This document shows positions 56,101 through 64,000 of a stretch of 64,000 bases of DNA, piece by piece (the stretch's first letter is position 1; every line of letters begins with the position of its first letter). A program made the translations under genes and the position numbers. The notes under the pieces are model-generated. The model did no database searches. It was given only the letters and a program-made list of their open reading frames with translations, and was not told the origin of the DNA. This DNA comes from Mauremys mutica. Its lineage: Eukaryota > Chordata > Testudines > Geoemydidae. The stretch lies in the NCBI RefSeq assembly GCF_020497125.1, contig NC_059075.1, forward strand, positions 44,180,003 to 44,244,002, written 5' to 3'.

Positions 56101-58854
56101 CCCTGAAAGGTTAATGGAAAGAGAAGGCTCTGAGGAAAACATTGTTTTTTCTTATAAACCATTCTGTTGAGGGATTGGTAGGACTTTCCCCTCCACCACT
56201 GAGATGGTGGCCTCTAGCCTTCCTTTCCCTCAGCTTCATCATCATGGCTCAGTCCTGCTAATGGATGACCTGCTAGAAATTAATCTAAAGAGAAGACTGC
56301 TTGAGCACTCCTGGCATTAGCAAAGCTGTTCAGTTACAACATTTAAAAATTCTTAAACTGTGGCTGCACAGGAAGCAAAGAAATGGTTCTGTAGCATTGG
56401 CAGAATTTTGGACAGCAGATTAGTTTTGGGTTATATATATCGTCTGGTTAATCTGGACTGTCTTCACTTAGTAGCTGGTCTAAATCCCTCCTGCTGAAAG
56501 GAAAATTTCTTGTTTCACAGATAAGCTTAGTCAGTTTCAGAGCCATCTGTCTGCATGTGCGTTGGCAGGGAAAGATTTGGAGGAGCAAATGCTGTCTTCT
56601 CTGCTTGAGTTCTGTTCAGTATTGCTGTGCTGGGGTTTACCAGGACAAATGCTGCTTTCTGTGAAACTGATAGAGCCAGACCCTGAAAACGGGAACATTT
56701 CTAATTTCAGGGACAGTGATTACCCTATTTATTTATAAAACAGAAACTATGTGTGTTCATTTACATTAATGCAGAGTAGGGTGCTCTGACCATGGCTTTA
56801 GAAAAGTCATCCGTATTTTTAGGGGTGTATGTGTGTGGAGAAGATAGGGCAGCAGTTAGTAATTTTTTGGAGAGGGAGGGGTGGTAGCTTGGTGGCAAAA
56901 TGCTTTTCCACTCTGTCAAAAAGAAATGAGTACGGTTGTTCTTGGCTCCTAGATCGGCCAGAGAGGTCATTGCTGCAGCCTTATTGATGGATGGCTGTAT
57001 TTGTTATTGATTTAATCTTTTAGACTGCATTGGTTAAGGATTTGGTAAACAGTAATCAATACACCCATCCATTGGTAAGGCTATACTGCAAAACAAAAGC
57101 CCCAATGGTTCGAGTGTGTTTGCTTCACAACCCTTCCAAAGTCCTCCTGTCCCACATATTGTGAAGACCAGACATGGGGACCAAATGAGGTCCCTTATAT
57201 GGTAATGCAGAATACAAACCATGAGGCAATTGGAATGCTTGTGAGAAAAACAGCTTTGAACAAATGAAATATTCTGGGTGATTCTTTTTTTAACTCTCTA
57301 TTTCTGAGCCACATCAGAATTTGTAATATTCATAGATTTTCTCCAAGACATTGCTATCTTCTATTTTTTTTTATTACAGATGAGTGAGTTAGTTTCAGAG
57401 TAAACACAAAAAATAATACTCCTCTTTTAGTTCATAGGACTATTTGTAGCATAGGCAGGTATTGTGTGTGTAAAGCTTTGAGTTAGGACTAGATTGTGCT
57501 CCAAGGAAATAGCCCATATTAAGATGGCATGTAGCAGGGCCAGCCTGGAGAAGGATTTGTGACTTCCTTCTTCCTACCTTCCCTTGTTTCAGGGGAGGTA
57601 ATAATTTTCTGTTGGTCTATATCTGCAGCAAGTTACTACCCCCTTTTCCTGCTCTCTCCACACAGACCAGCACAGAGTAAAGCTAAAGTCGCTGCCATAT
57701 CCTGTCTACTCCAAGCCCAGCTACTTGTGGGGATGTGTGTGCAGCAGGCATGCAGCACCTCCTTATGTTGACGCACCAAGACCCAAAATCTGGGTAGACC
57801 CTGCAGGAGCATAATGCAATTCTTATTGCCTGTTATGTCCTTGTTAAGATGCACATTCCAATGCACAAGCTAGGTTTTAGTGCTTCTGTCACTAGGCTAA
57901 AATGGAAATAAATTTTATTCTGACCAACAACACTGAGATCTTTATTTCATAGCTACAAGCTTTGAATCAATTTGTTAAAAAGTATAGGTTTAAGTAAAAT
58001 TATTCTTGAAAAACATTTTAAAGCCACTGAAATAGAAAATTACATGTACTGTGCACTTTACTGTGGTGGTGTATTTAAGACAGAGAAGAGAAATTGTGAT
58101 GTATGTCTTATTAAATAACATCCCCTATAATTCACAGGGCTATTGCATGTGGGATAAGGTATACTAAGTCAATCCGCTCTACTGTATATTGATTAAGCTT
58201 CTGGTTTTTGATCAATAAGGCAGAACATTGCACTGAAGTAATTGAAAAGATTCCAACATTCTTTTCTTCCTGGCGATTGTAAATAAAAACCAAATGGTTT
58301 ATAAATCATTACATGAAAGTTATTTTAAGAAAGATTAAAAGCAGCTATGAATTTTAGGTTTTTTTAATGTCTACTTTAAACCATGCCTTAGCTGTACAAA
58401 TAATAATAACGGAACAGAGCAGAAGAATGATAATACAGGACCAGTGTTACAAGAAAATTAGAAGATTTAAGTGGTGATTTTCTGAACTCAGGCTGACTGG
58501 CTAGAAATGTCTAAATTGGTGATCCCAAAGTGGTGAACCATAAACATCTCAAGAACAGTGGGGAAAAATTACTAGATGGTTAAGAGCATTCAGCAGGTTG
58601 ACCAACACCATCTCTTCAGTCTCAGATATTGCCAATAGGAATGACCACATTACAGAGTCTGAATCACAGGTTTTATTCCTCTTCATTTTTATTTCCAAAT
58701 TATCAGCCATCATTCCAGGAGGACATAAGCGTGGTAGCCATTTTCTGTTCCTCCCCTAATTTATTCATAGGTCCCTTTGCCTCACATTTTTGTGCATATT
58801 TGGGAGTTGCTTCTTCTTGCTGCAATTATGAATTAGGTGTCACAATATAAGTGT
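53173..58854. other. mostly unannotated AT-rich DNA
   Basis: No gene, RNA or intact element was recognised. ORFs are all under 85 codons. 57590-57760 may be an old repeat shared with 52.8 kb. Confidence 0.35.
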
Positions 58855-59058
58855 CAAGTATCAGAGGGGTAGCTGTGTTAGTCTGGATCTGTAAAAGCAG
58901 CAAAGAATCCTGTGGCACCTTATAGACTAACAGACGTTTTGCAGCATGAGCTTTCGTGGGTGAATACCCACTTCTTCGGATGCAAGTGGTGGAAATTTCC
59001 AGGGGCAGGTTTATATATGCAAGCAAGAAGCAAGCTAGAGATAACGAGGTTAGTTCAA

Positions 59059-60771
59059 TCAGGGAGGATGAGGCCCTGTTCTAGCAGTTGAGTGAAAACC
59101 AAGGGAGGAGAAACTGGTTCTGTAGTTGGCAAGCCATTCACAGTCTTTGTTTAATCCTGAGCTGATGGTGTCAAATTTGCAGATGAACTGGAGCTCAGCA
59201 GTTTCTCTTTGAAGTCTGGTCCTGAAGTTTTTTTGCTGCAGGATGGCCACCTGAAGATCTGCTATTGTGTGGCCAGGGAGGTTGAAGTGTTCTCCTACAG
59301 GTTTTTGTATATTGCCATTCCTAATATCTGATTTGTGTCCATTTATCCTTTTCCTGAGAGACTGTCCAGTTTGGCCGATGTACATAGCAGAGGGGCATTG
59401 CTGGCATATGATGGCGTATATTACATTGGTGGACGTGCAGGTGAATGAACCGGTGATGGTGTGGCTGATCTGGTTAGGTCCTGTGATGGTGTCGCTGGTG
59501 TAGATATGTGGGCAGAGTTGGCATCGAGGTTTGTTGCATGGACTGGTTCCTGAGCTAGAGTTACTATGGTGCGGTGTGCAGTTACTGGTGAGAATATGCT
59601 TCAGGTTGGCAGGTTGTTTGTGGGCGAGGACTGGCCTGCCACCCAAGGCCTGTGAAAGTGTGGGATCATTCTCCAGGATGGGTTGTAGATCCCTGATGAT
59701 GCGCTGGAGGGGTTTTAGCTGGGGACTGTATGTGATGGCCAGTGGAGTCCTGTTGGTTTCTTTCTTGGGTTTGTCTTGCAGTAGGAGGCTTCTGGGTACA
59801 CGTCTGGCTCTGTTGATCTGTCTCCTTATTTCCTCGTGCGGGTACTGTAGTTTTGAGAATGCTTGGTGGAGATTTTGTAGGTATTGGTCTCTGTCTGTGG
59901 GGTTAGAGCAGATGCGGTTGTACCTCAGTGCTTGGCTGTAGACAATGGATCTTGTGGTGTGCCCGGGATGGAAGCTGGAGGCATGAAGGTAGGCATAGCG
60001 GTCGGTAGGTTTTCGGTATAGGGTGGTGTTAATGTGACCATCAATTATTTGCACCGTAGTGTCTAGGAAGTGGACCTCCCGTGTAGATTGGTCCAGGCTG
60101 AGGTTGATGGTGGGGTGGAAGCTGTTGAAATCGTGGTGGAATTTTTCCAGAGTCTCCTTCCCATGGGTCCAGATGATGAAGATGTCATCAATGTAGCGTA
60201 GGTAGAGAAGGGGCGTGAGTGGACGGGAGCTGAGGAAGCGTTGTTCCAGGTCAGCCATAAAAATATTGGCATATTGTGGGGCCATGCGGGTGCCCATAGC
60301 GGTGCCACTGATCTGGAGATATATATTGTCATCAAATTTGAAATAGTTGTTTGTGAGGATAAAGGCACAGAGCTCAGCAACCAGTTGTGCTGTGGCATCA
60401 TCAGGGATACTGTTCCTGACAGCTTGTATTCCATCAGCGTGTGGGATGTTGGTGTAGAGAGCCTCTACATCCATGGTGGCCAGGATGGTGTTTTCTGGAA
60501 GGTCACCAATGCATTGTAGTTTCCTCAGGAAATCAGTGGTGTCACGGAGATAGCTGGGAGTGCTGGTGGCATAGGGTCTGAGTAGAGAGTCCACATATCC
60601 AGACAGTCCTTCAGTGAGAGTTCCAATGCCCGAGATGATGGGGCGTCCAGGATTTCCAGGTTTGTGGATTTTGGGCAGTAGATAGAATAGCCCTGGTCGG
60701 GGCTCTAAGGGTATGTTGATTTGTTCCGGTGTTAGTGTAGGGAGTGTCCTGAGTAGATGGTTCAGTTTCTT
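59059..60771 (-). CDS. Penelope-like reverse transcriptase with GIY-YIG endonuclease, N-terminus cut off
   Basis: The - frame is open for 570 codons from the H3 junction to a stop at 59059. Domains in order (numbering from the junction): PRPGLFYLLPKIHKPGNPGR at about 27-46, reverse-transcriptase motif A (ATMDVEALYTNIP, Asp 101), motif B (GTAMGTRMAPQYANIF), the catalytic YIDD box at 193-196, a Cys-rich linker (CNKPRCQLC), then a GIY-YIG nuclease with VIYAIICQQC (from 450), YIGQTGQSLRKR (from 464) and the downstream Glu of VGEHFNLPGH (494). This is the Penelope layout: target cleavage by GIY-YIG, then target-primed copying. No stop or frameshift is seen, so it was active recently. There is no start codon in the window, because H3 has split the gene. 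An ORF starting at GTG 60594 is an artefact of that truncation. Assignment to a Penelope subgroup (for example Neptune or Poseidon) was not possible by eye. Confidence 0.93.
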   Translation of the reverse strand, partial: KKLNHLLRTLPTLTPEQINIPLEPRPGLFYLLPKIHKPGNPGRPIISGIGTLTEGLSGYVDSLLRPYATSTPSYLRDTTDFLRKLQCIGDLPENTILATMDVEALYTNIPHADGIQAVRNSIPDDATAQLVAELCAFILTNNYFKFDDNIYLQISGTAMGTRMAPQYANIFMADLEQRFLSSRPLTPLLYLRYIDDIFIIWTHGKETLEKFHHDFNSFHPTINLSLDQSTREVHFLDTTVQIIDGHINTTLYRKPTDRYAYLHASSFHPGHTTRSIVYSQALRYNRICSNPTDRDQYLQNLHQAFSKLQYPHEEIRRQINRARRVPRSLLLQDKPKKETNRTPLAITYSPQLKPLQRIIRDLQPILENDPTLSQALGGRPVLAHKQPANLKHILTSNCTPHHSNSSSGTSPCNKPRCQLCPHIYTSDTITGPNQISHTITGSFTCTSTNVIYAIICQQCPSAMYIGQTGQSLRKRINGHKSDIRNGNIQKPVGEHFNLPGHTIADLQVAILQQKNFRTRLQRETAELQFICKFDTISSGLNKDCEWLANYRTSFSSLGFHSTARTGPHPP

Positions 60772-60772
60772 A
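60770..60772. other. TTA target site of H3 (left copy)
   Basis: TTA lies between open Penelope coding sequence and the Harbinger tip ggccttgtctacacta. Harbinger elements duplicate a 3-bp TWA target, and the second copy would be past the window end. Confidence 0.7.
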
Positions 60773-61149
60773 GGCCTTGTCTACACTACAAGACTATTTC
60801 GAATCTACTTAAGTCGAATTTGTGGATTTGACCTTATGAAGTCGAATTTGTGTATCCACAGTAAATACACTAATTCGAATTTCTGAGTCCACAGTAACGG
60901 GGCTGGCGTCGACTTTGGAAGCGGTGCACTGTGGGAAGCTATCCCACAGTTCCCGCAGTCACCGCTGCCCATTGGAATGCTGGGTAGAGCTCCCAATGCC
61001 TCCTGGGGGAAAAATGTGTCGAGGGTGCTTTTGGGTAACTGTTGTCATTGAACCGTCAATCACGCCCTCCCTCCCTGAAAGCTCCGGCGGGAAATCTGTT
61101 CGCGCCCTTCTCTTGTCGGTTACAGCGCGTACGCCACAGCACTGCGAGC

Positions 61150-62433
61150 ATGGAGCCCGCTGCGATCATCGCTGCACTTATGGCCGTTGTCAACTCCTCG
61201 CACCTTATCGTCCACCTCTTCCACAGTCAGCTGCTGAGAAATCGTGCGAGGAGGCTCTGGCAGCGCGGTGAGGACAGGAATTCACAGAGTGGCGCAGACC
61301 TCTCACAAAGCAGGTTACGCCGCGCCGTGGAGATCATGGTGGCAATGGGTCAAGTTCATGGTGTGGAACGGCGATTCTGGGCCCGGGAAACAAGCACGGA
61401 CTGGTGGGACCGCATAGTGCTGCAGGTCTGGGATGAATCACAGTGGCTGCGAAACTTCAGGATGCATAAGGGCACTTTCCTTGAACTCTGTGACTTGCTG
61501 TCCCCTGCCCTGAAGCGCCAGGACACCCGGATGCGAGCAGCCCTGAGTGTGCAGAAGCGAGTGGCCATAGCCCTCTGGAAACTTGCAACGCCAGACAGCT
61601 ACCGGTCAGTAGCGAACCACTTTGGTGTGGGCAAATCTACCGTGGGGGTTGCTGTGATTGAAGTAGCCCACGCAATTGTTGAGCAACTTCTCTCAAAGGT
61701 AGTGACTCTCGGAAACGTCCAGGACATCATAGATGGCTTCGCCGCGATGGGATTCCCAAACTGCGGTGGGGCTATAGATGGGACTCACATTCCTATCCTG
61801 GCACCAGCCCACCAGGCCAGCGAGTACATTAACCGAAAGGGCTACTTTTCAATGGTGCTGCAAGCACTGGTAGACCATAGGGGACGTTTTACCAACATCT
61901 TCGTTGGGTGGGCGGGCAAGGTTCATGACGCGCGTGTGTTCAGGAACTCTGGTCTGTTTAAACGCCTCCAGGCAGGTACTTTCTTCCCGGACCACAAAAT
62001 AACGGTTGGGGATGTGCAGATGCCTACAGTGATCCTCGGGGACCCAGCCTACCCGCTAATGCCCTGGCTCATGAAGCCCTATACAGGCGCCTTGGACAGA
62101 GAGAAGGAACTCTTCAACTACCGGCTGAGCAAGTGCAGAATGGTGGTGGAGTGTGCTTTCGGACGTCTCAAGGGGAGATGGCGGAGCTTACTGACTCGCT
62201 CGGACATCAGCGAAAAGAATATCCCCGTAGTTATTGCTGCTTGCTGTGTGCTACACAATCTCTGTGAGAGCAAGGGCGAGACCTTTTTGTCTGCATGGGA
62301 GGTTGAGGCAAATCGCCTGGCTGCAGTTTACGCTCAGCCAGACACCCGTGCCGAGAGAATATCCCAGCGGGAAGCGCTGTGTATCCGGGAGGCTTTGAAA
62401 GCAAGTTTCCTCGGAGAGCAGGGTAACCTATGA
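61150..62433 (+). CDS. Harbinger transposase (HARBI1-like, DDE_Tnp_4), complete
   Basis: A 427-aa protein if started at MEPAAIIAAL. An upstream in-frame ATG at 61042 would add 36 residues with poor resemblance to a protein start, and H2 and H3 agree well from MEPA onward. A helix-turn-helix-like segment (SYRSVANHFGVGKSTVGVAV) lies at 150-169. Catalytic residues are Asp 210 (AIDGTHIPI), Asp 298 (ILGDPAYPL) and Glu 334 (MVVECAFGRLKGRW), followed by the conserved ACCVLHNLCE. VGWAGKVHDARVFRN lies between the two Asp. The enzyme performs cut-and-paste transposition in the nucleus with a 3-bp target duplication, in the studied systems together with a Myb-like protein. No stop or frameshift occurs, which marks a young copy. 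Confidence 0.94.
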   Translation: MEPAAIIAALMAVVNSSHLIVHLFHSQLLRNRARRLWQRGEDRNSQSGADLSQSRLRRAVEIMVAMGQVHGVERRFWARETSTDWWDRIVLQVWDESQWLRNFRMHKGTFLELCDLLSPALKRQDTRMRAALSVQKRVAIALWKLATPDSYRSVANHFGVGKSTVGVAVIEVAHAIVEQLLSKVVTLGNVQDIIDGFAAMGFPNCGGAIDGTHIPILAPAHQASEYINRKGYFSMVLQALVDHRGRFTNIFVGWAGKVHDARVFRNSGLFKRLQAGTFFPDHKITVGDVQMPTVILGDPAYPLMPWLMKPYTGALDREKELFNYRLSKCRMVVECAFGRLKGRWRSLLTRSDISEKNIPVVIAACCVLHNLCESKGETFLSAWEVEANRLAAVYAQPDTRAERISQREALCIREALKASFLGEQGNL

Positions 62434-62577
62434 CTCTCCACTTGTTTTCAAGAGAAACTGACCCTGGGCCTGTGTCTGTATGTGTCGATTTCGATCTGTG
62501 GTTACATACCCCGTTCTCCAAGTTTCCCCCACTTCCAAAGCACGTTTTAAAGCAAATTAATTGTAACACTCATTATT

Positions 62578-62583
62578 AATAAA
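62578..62583 (+). terminator. AATAAA polyadenylation signal of H3 transposase
   Basis: The text attattaataaatctttg lies 145 bp past the stop codon, in the spacer between the convergent genes, followed by a T/G-rich stretch. Confidence 0.7.
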
Positions 62584-63308
62584 TCTTTGTTTTACTTTGC
62601 ATTTCTGTTCAGGTGTTGAAACATGGACGCATACTGTGCTGGGCACGGTGTGCACTGATGTACAGACCACTTGTTCCATAGAGGAATGATATCCTCCTGC
62701 TCCTACATAGGTCTCTGGGGTGGGGGACATTTGCAAGTGGTTGTGCATGAAGGGGAGGGATTGCAGGAAGGGGTGGGTTTGCAGGAAGGGGCGAGTGGTG
62801 CCTTCTTTGGATAGGGGTTTGGATGACGGCAGTGGGCTGCGGGTTTGGGCGTAGGAAGGGGTGAGGGGGAAGGGTGAGTATCTGTCCGTGGATGAGGGCT
62901 CTTGTTGGGGCTCAGGGCAGCGGAGAGGCTCGTTGCTACGGTGGAAGTGCATGGTAAGGGCAGCGTGCCTTAACATTAAGGGGGTGGCAGGCGCTAGGAC
63001 CCTGGACAAGCATACACATCACAGAATGACCCGGGGCAGCATACACCACACAGAGTGACCCTGGTGCCTACTGACTGCAGTGTGTGTGTGTCCTGCAGTT
63101 GATCATGGCCCCAAGTCTGTACCCTGGTAATGTAGGCTATACCGTGCAATTATAAATCCCCTCCCCCACCCCATACACAAAAAAATCCTCTGACACGAAA
63201 GACGTGACCGAAACAGTGAATAACAGCAAACAGCTTTTAATAATCTAATACACACTGGGGGGATGAAACTTGGATTTGGGACTGGGTGAGCCTGTAAGGG
63301 AAGCACTT
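62584..63308. other. spacer between convergent Harbinger genes
   Basis: Low-complexity text with repeated aggaaggggtg words (62750-62870). ORFs on - (62557-63009) are not recognised. Just before the partner gene's stop there is a possible - strand ATTAAA (tttaat on +, about 63236) that could end its transcript. Confidence 0.5.
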
Positions 63309-63778
63309 CTACAAATTTATAGCGTGAGAGGTGTGTGGTACATTAGCGCTATGCAGTGGTGCAGTGACAGTTCTCACGGCCCCTACCGCCCCGCCGTCTT
63401 GTACTTTTGGGTGAGGGGGGGCAGGACTTCTTGGCGGGGGAGGGCGGTTGCAGATACACTGCAGGGGGGCTCTGTCCTCCTGCCTGCGGTCCTGCATAAC
63501 ATCAACAAGGCGCCGGAGCGTGTCCGTTTGCTCCCTCATTAGCCCAAGCAGCGTTTGAGTCGCCTGCTGGTCTTCCTGCCGCCACCTGTCCTCCCGTTCG
63601 ATGTGTGTGCGATGCTGTTGACATAGGGTCTCCCTCCACTGTCTCTGCTCTGCCGCCTCGGCTCTGGAGCAAGCCATCAGTTCCGCGAACATCTCGTCCC
63701 TAGTCTTTTTCTTTCGCCGCCTAATCTGCGCCAGCCTCTGCGAGGGGGATGCCGGGGCAGTCCGGGAAAGAGCCGAAG
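63309..63778 (-). CDS. last exon of H3 Myb-like partner gene
   Basis: Read on -, the exon follows acceptor cccatcacacag (AG at 63780-63779). It encodes SALSRTAPASPSQRLAQIRR, a basic block (RRRKKKTRDEM), a long charged probable coiled helix (WRETLCQQHRTHIEREDRWR, TLLGLMREQTDTLRRLVDVM) and a proline-rich tail (CICNRPPPPRSPAPP), ending at 63309. It aligns throughout with H2 exon 2 and has no internal stop. The Myb/SANT exon should lie past the window end. An ORF starting at 63962 only reads through the intron. The partner protein would assist transposase nuclear entry and binding to element ends. Confidence 0.82.
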
Positions 63779-64000
63779 CTGTGTGATGGGAAAAGTAACT
63801 GATTTCCTTGAACAGATACATGTTTGCGAACAGTGAACACAGTCTAGTCAGTTTCTCTGAACAAGACCATACAGGGCAACAAGTCTCACGAGATCTCAGG
63901 ACAAGTTCGAGATTTCGGAATACGCTCTCATTGGCTGCGGCATTGCACAGGAGAGCGGACAAGTGGGGAGAGACAGCTGAATCCGTCTAGCAGACAGTCC

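Larger units (their letters stand above)
58855..60772 (-). mobile_element. Penelope-like element, interrupted by H3
   Basis: On + the element starts (its 3' end) at aagtatcagaggggtagctg. It contains the 3' words tgtggcaccttatagactaa and ctttcgtgggtgaataccca, then the coding region on -. At the other side, coding sequence stops exactly at TTA (60770-60772), where the Harbinger tip begins. The rest of the element (N-terminal coding part and 5' end) should lie beyond the window, on the far side of H3. Short copies of its 3' region are at 11335 and 13220. Confidence 0.9.
60773..64000 (+). mobile_element. Harbinger/PIF element H3, apparently intact, cut by window end
   Basis: Starts with tip ggccttgtctacactaca and a subterminal set of tcgaa words (atttcgaatct, two aagtcgaattt, aattcgaattt, gcgtcgacttt). 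It carries a complete transposase on + and the partner gene's last exon on -. By comparison with H2 (4.87 kb), a further 1.5-2 kb including exon 1 and the right tip should follow beyond 64000. Confidence 0.92.

Noticed and set aside
59531..59941. 136-codon + frame
   Set aside because: Antisense shadow of the Penelope reverse transcriptase.
1..64000. CRISPR arrays, bacterial operons, phage or plasmid features
   Set aside because: No regularly spaced repeats, ribosome-binding sites or dense coding. LINE, SINE, LTR and intron features show a vertebrate genome.

Overview
The window is vertebrate nuclear DNA, almost certainly from a turtle. The evidence is its transposon mix: CR1 LINE 3' ends, one tRNA-derived SINE with a CR1-like tail, Harbinger elements with a separate Myb/SANT partner gene, a Penelope-like element with a GIY-YIG domain, hAT-type short elements with 8-bp target duplications, and several retroviral-type LTRs. 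I found no convincing host exon, tRNA or rRNA. The stretch is intergenic or intronic, and every ORF worth naming belongs to a mobile element. Layout: 1-14.9 kb is mostly AT-rich unique DNA carrying a GC-rich repeat (about 3.1-3.6 kb), a hAT-like element with a perfect 8-bp duplication (4372-4696), a CR1 copy broken by a hAT fragment (6.45-7.45 kb), a SINE (7.72 kb) and a dense cluster at 10.3-11.9 kb (two hAT elements, a CR1 tail carrying a 50-bp Penelope scrap, and a third hAT element). 14.94-18.32 kb is an old Harbinger copy (H1, TAA duplication) with a decayed transposase and partner gene and a CR1 inserted in it. 18.3-27.4 kb holds a poorly recognised GC-richer stretch, possible older LINE/LTR remnants, a hAT element (22.3 kb) and a nested GC-rich pair (24.5-25.4 kb). 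27.59-32.45 kb is a second Harbinger copy (H2), with its partner gene on + (two exons, intron still in phase) and a deleted transposase on -. 33-45 kb holds CR1 and RTE-type LINE remnants and several LTRs, all pointing to the - strand. 45-50.8 kb is mostly unrecognised. 50.88-52.55 kb is an unusual 1.67-kb retroelement-like unit with a 5-bp duplication, a 40-bp sequence at its start repeated near its end, and two kinds of internal tandem repeat. 52.6-58.8 kb is again mostly unrecognised. 58.86-60.77 kb is a Penelope-like element on - whose remaining reading frame (570 codons) has no stop. It is interrupted by a third Harbinger copy (H3, 60.77 kb to the window end), whose transposase ORF is complete with all three catalytic residues and whose partner gene lies convergently on -. 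How the parts work together: in H2 and H3 the transposase (cutting and joining) and the Myb-like protein (terminus binding and nuclear import in studied Harbinger systems) are convergent genes between ends rich in TTCGA motifs. CR1 would supply the reverse transcriptase used by the SINE. The hAT-like short elements carry no transposase and depend on one encoded elsewhere. Nesting gives relative ages: CR1 after H1, the Penelope scrap after a CR1, and H3 after the Penelope element.
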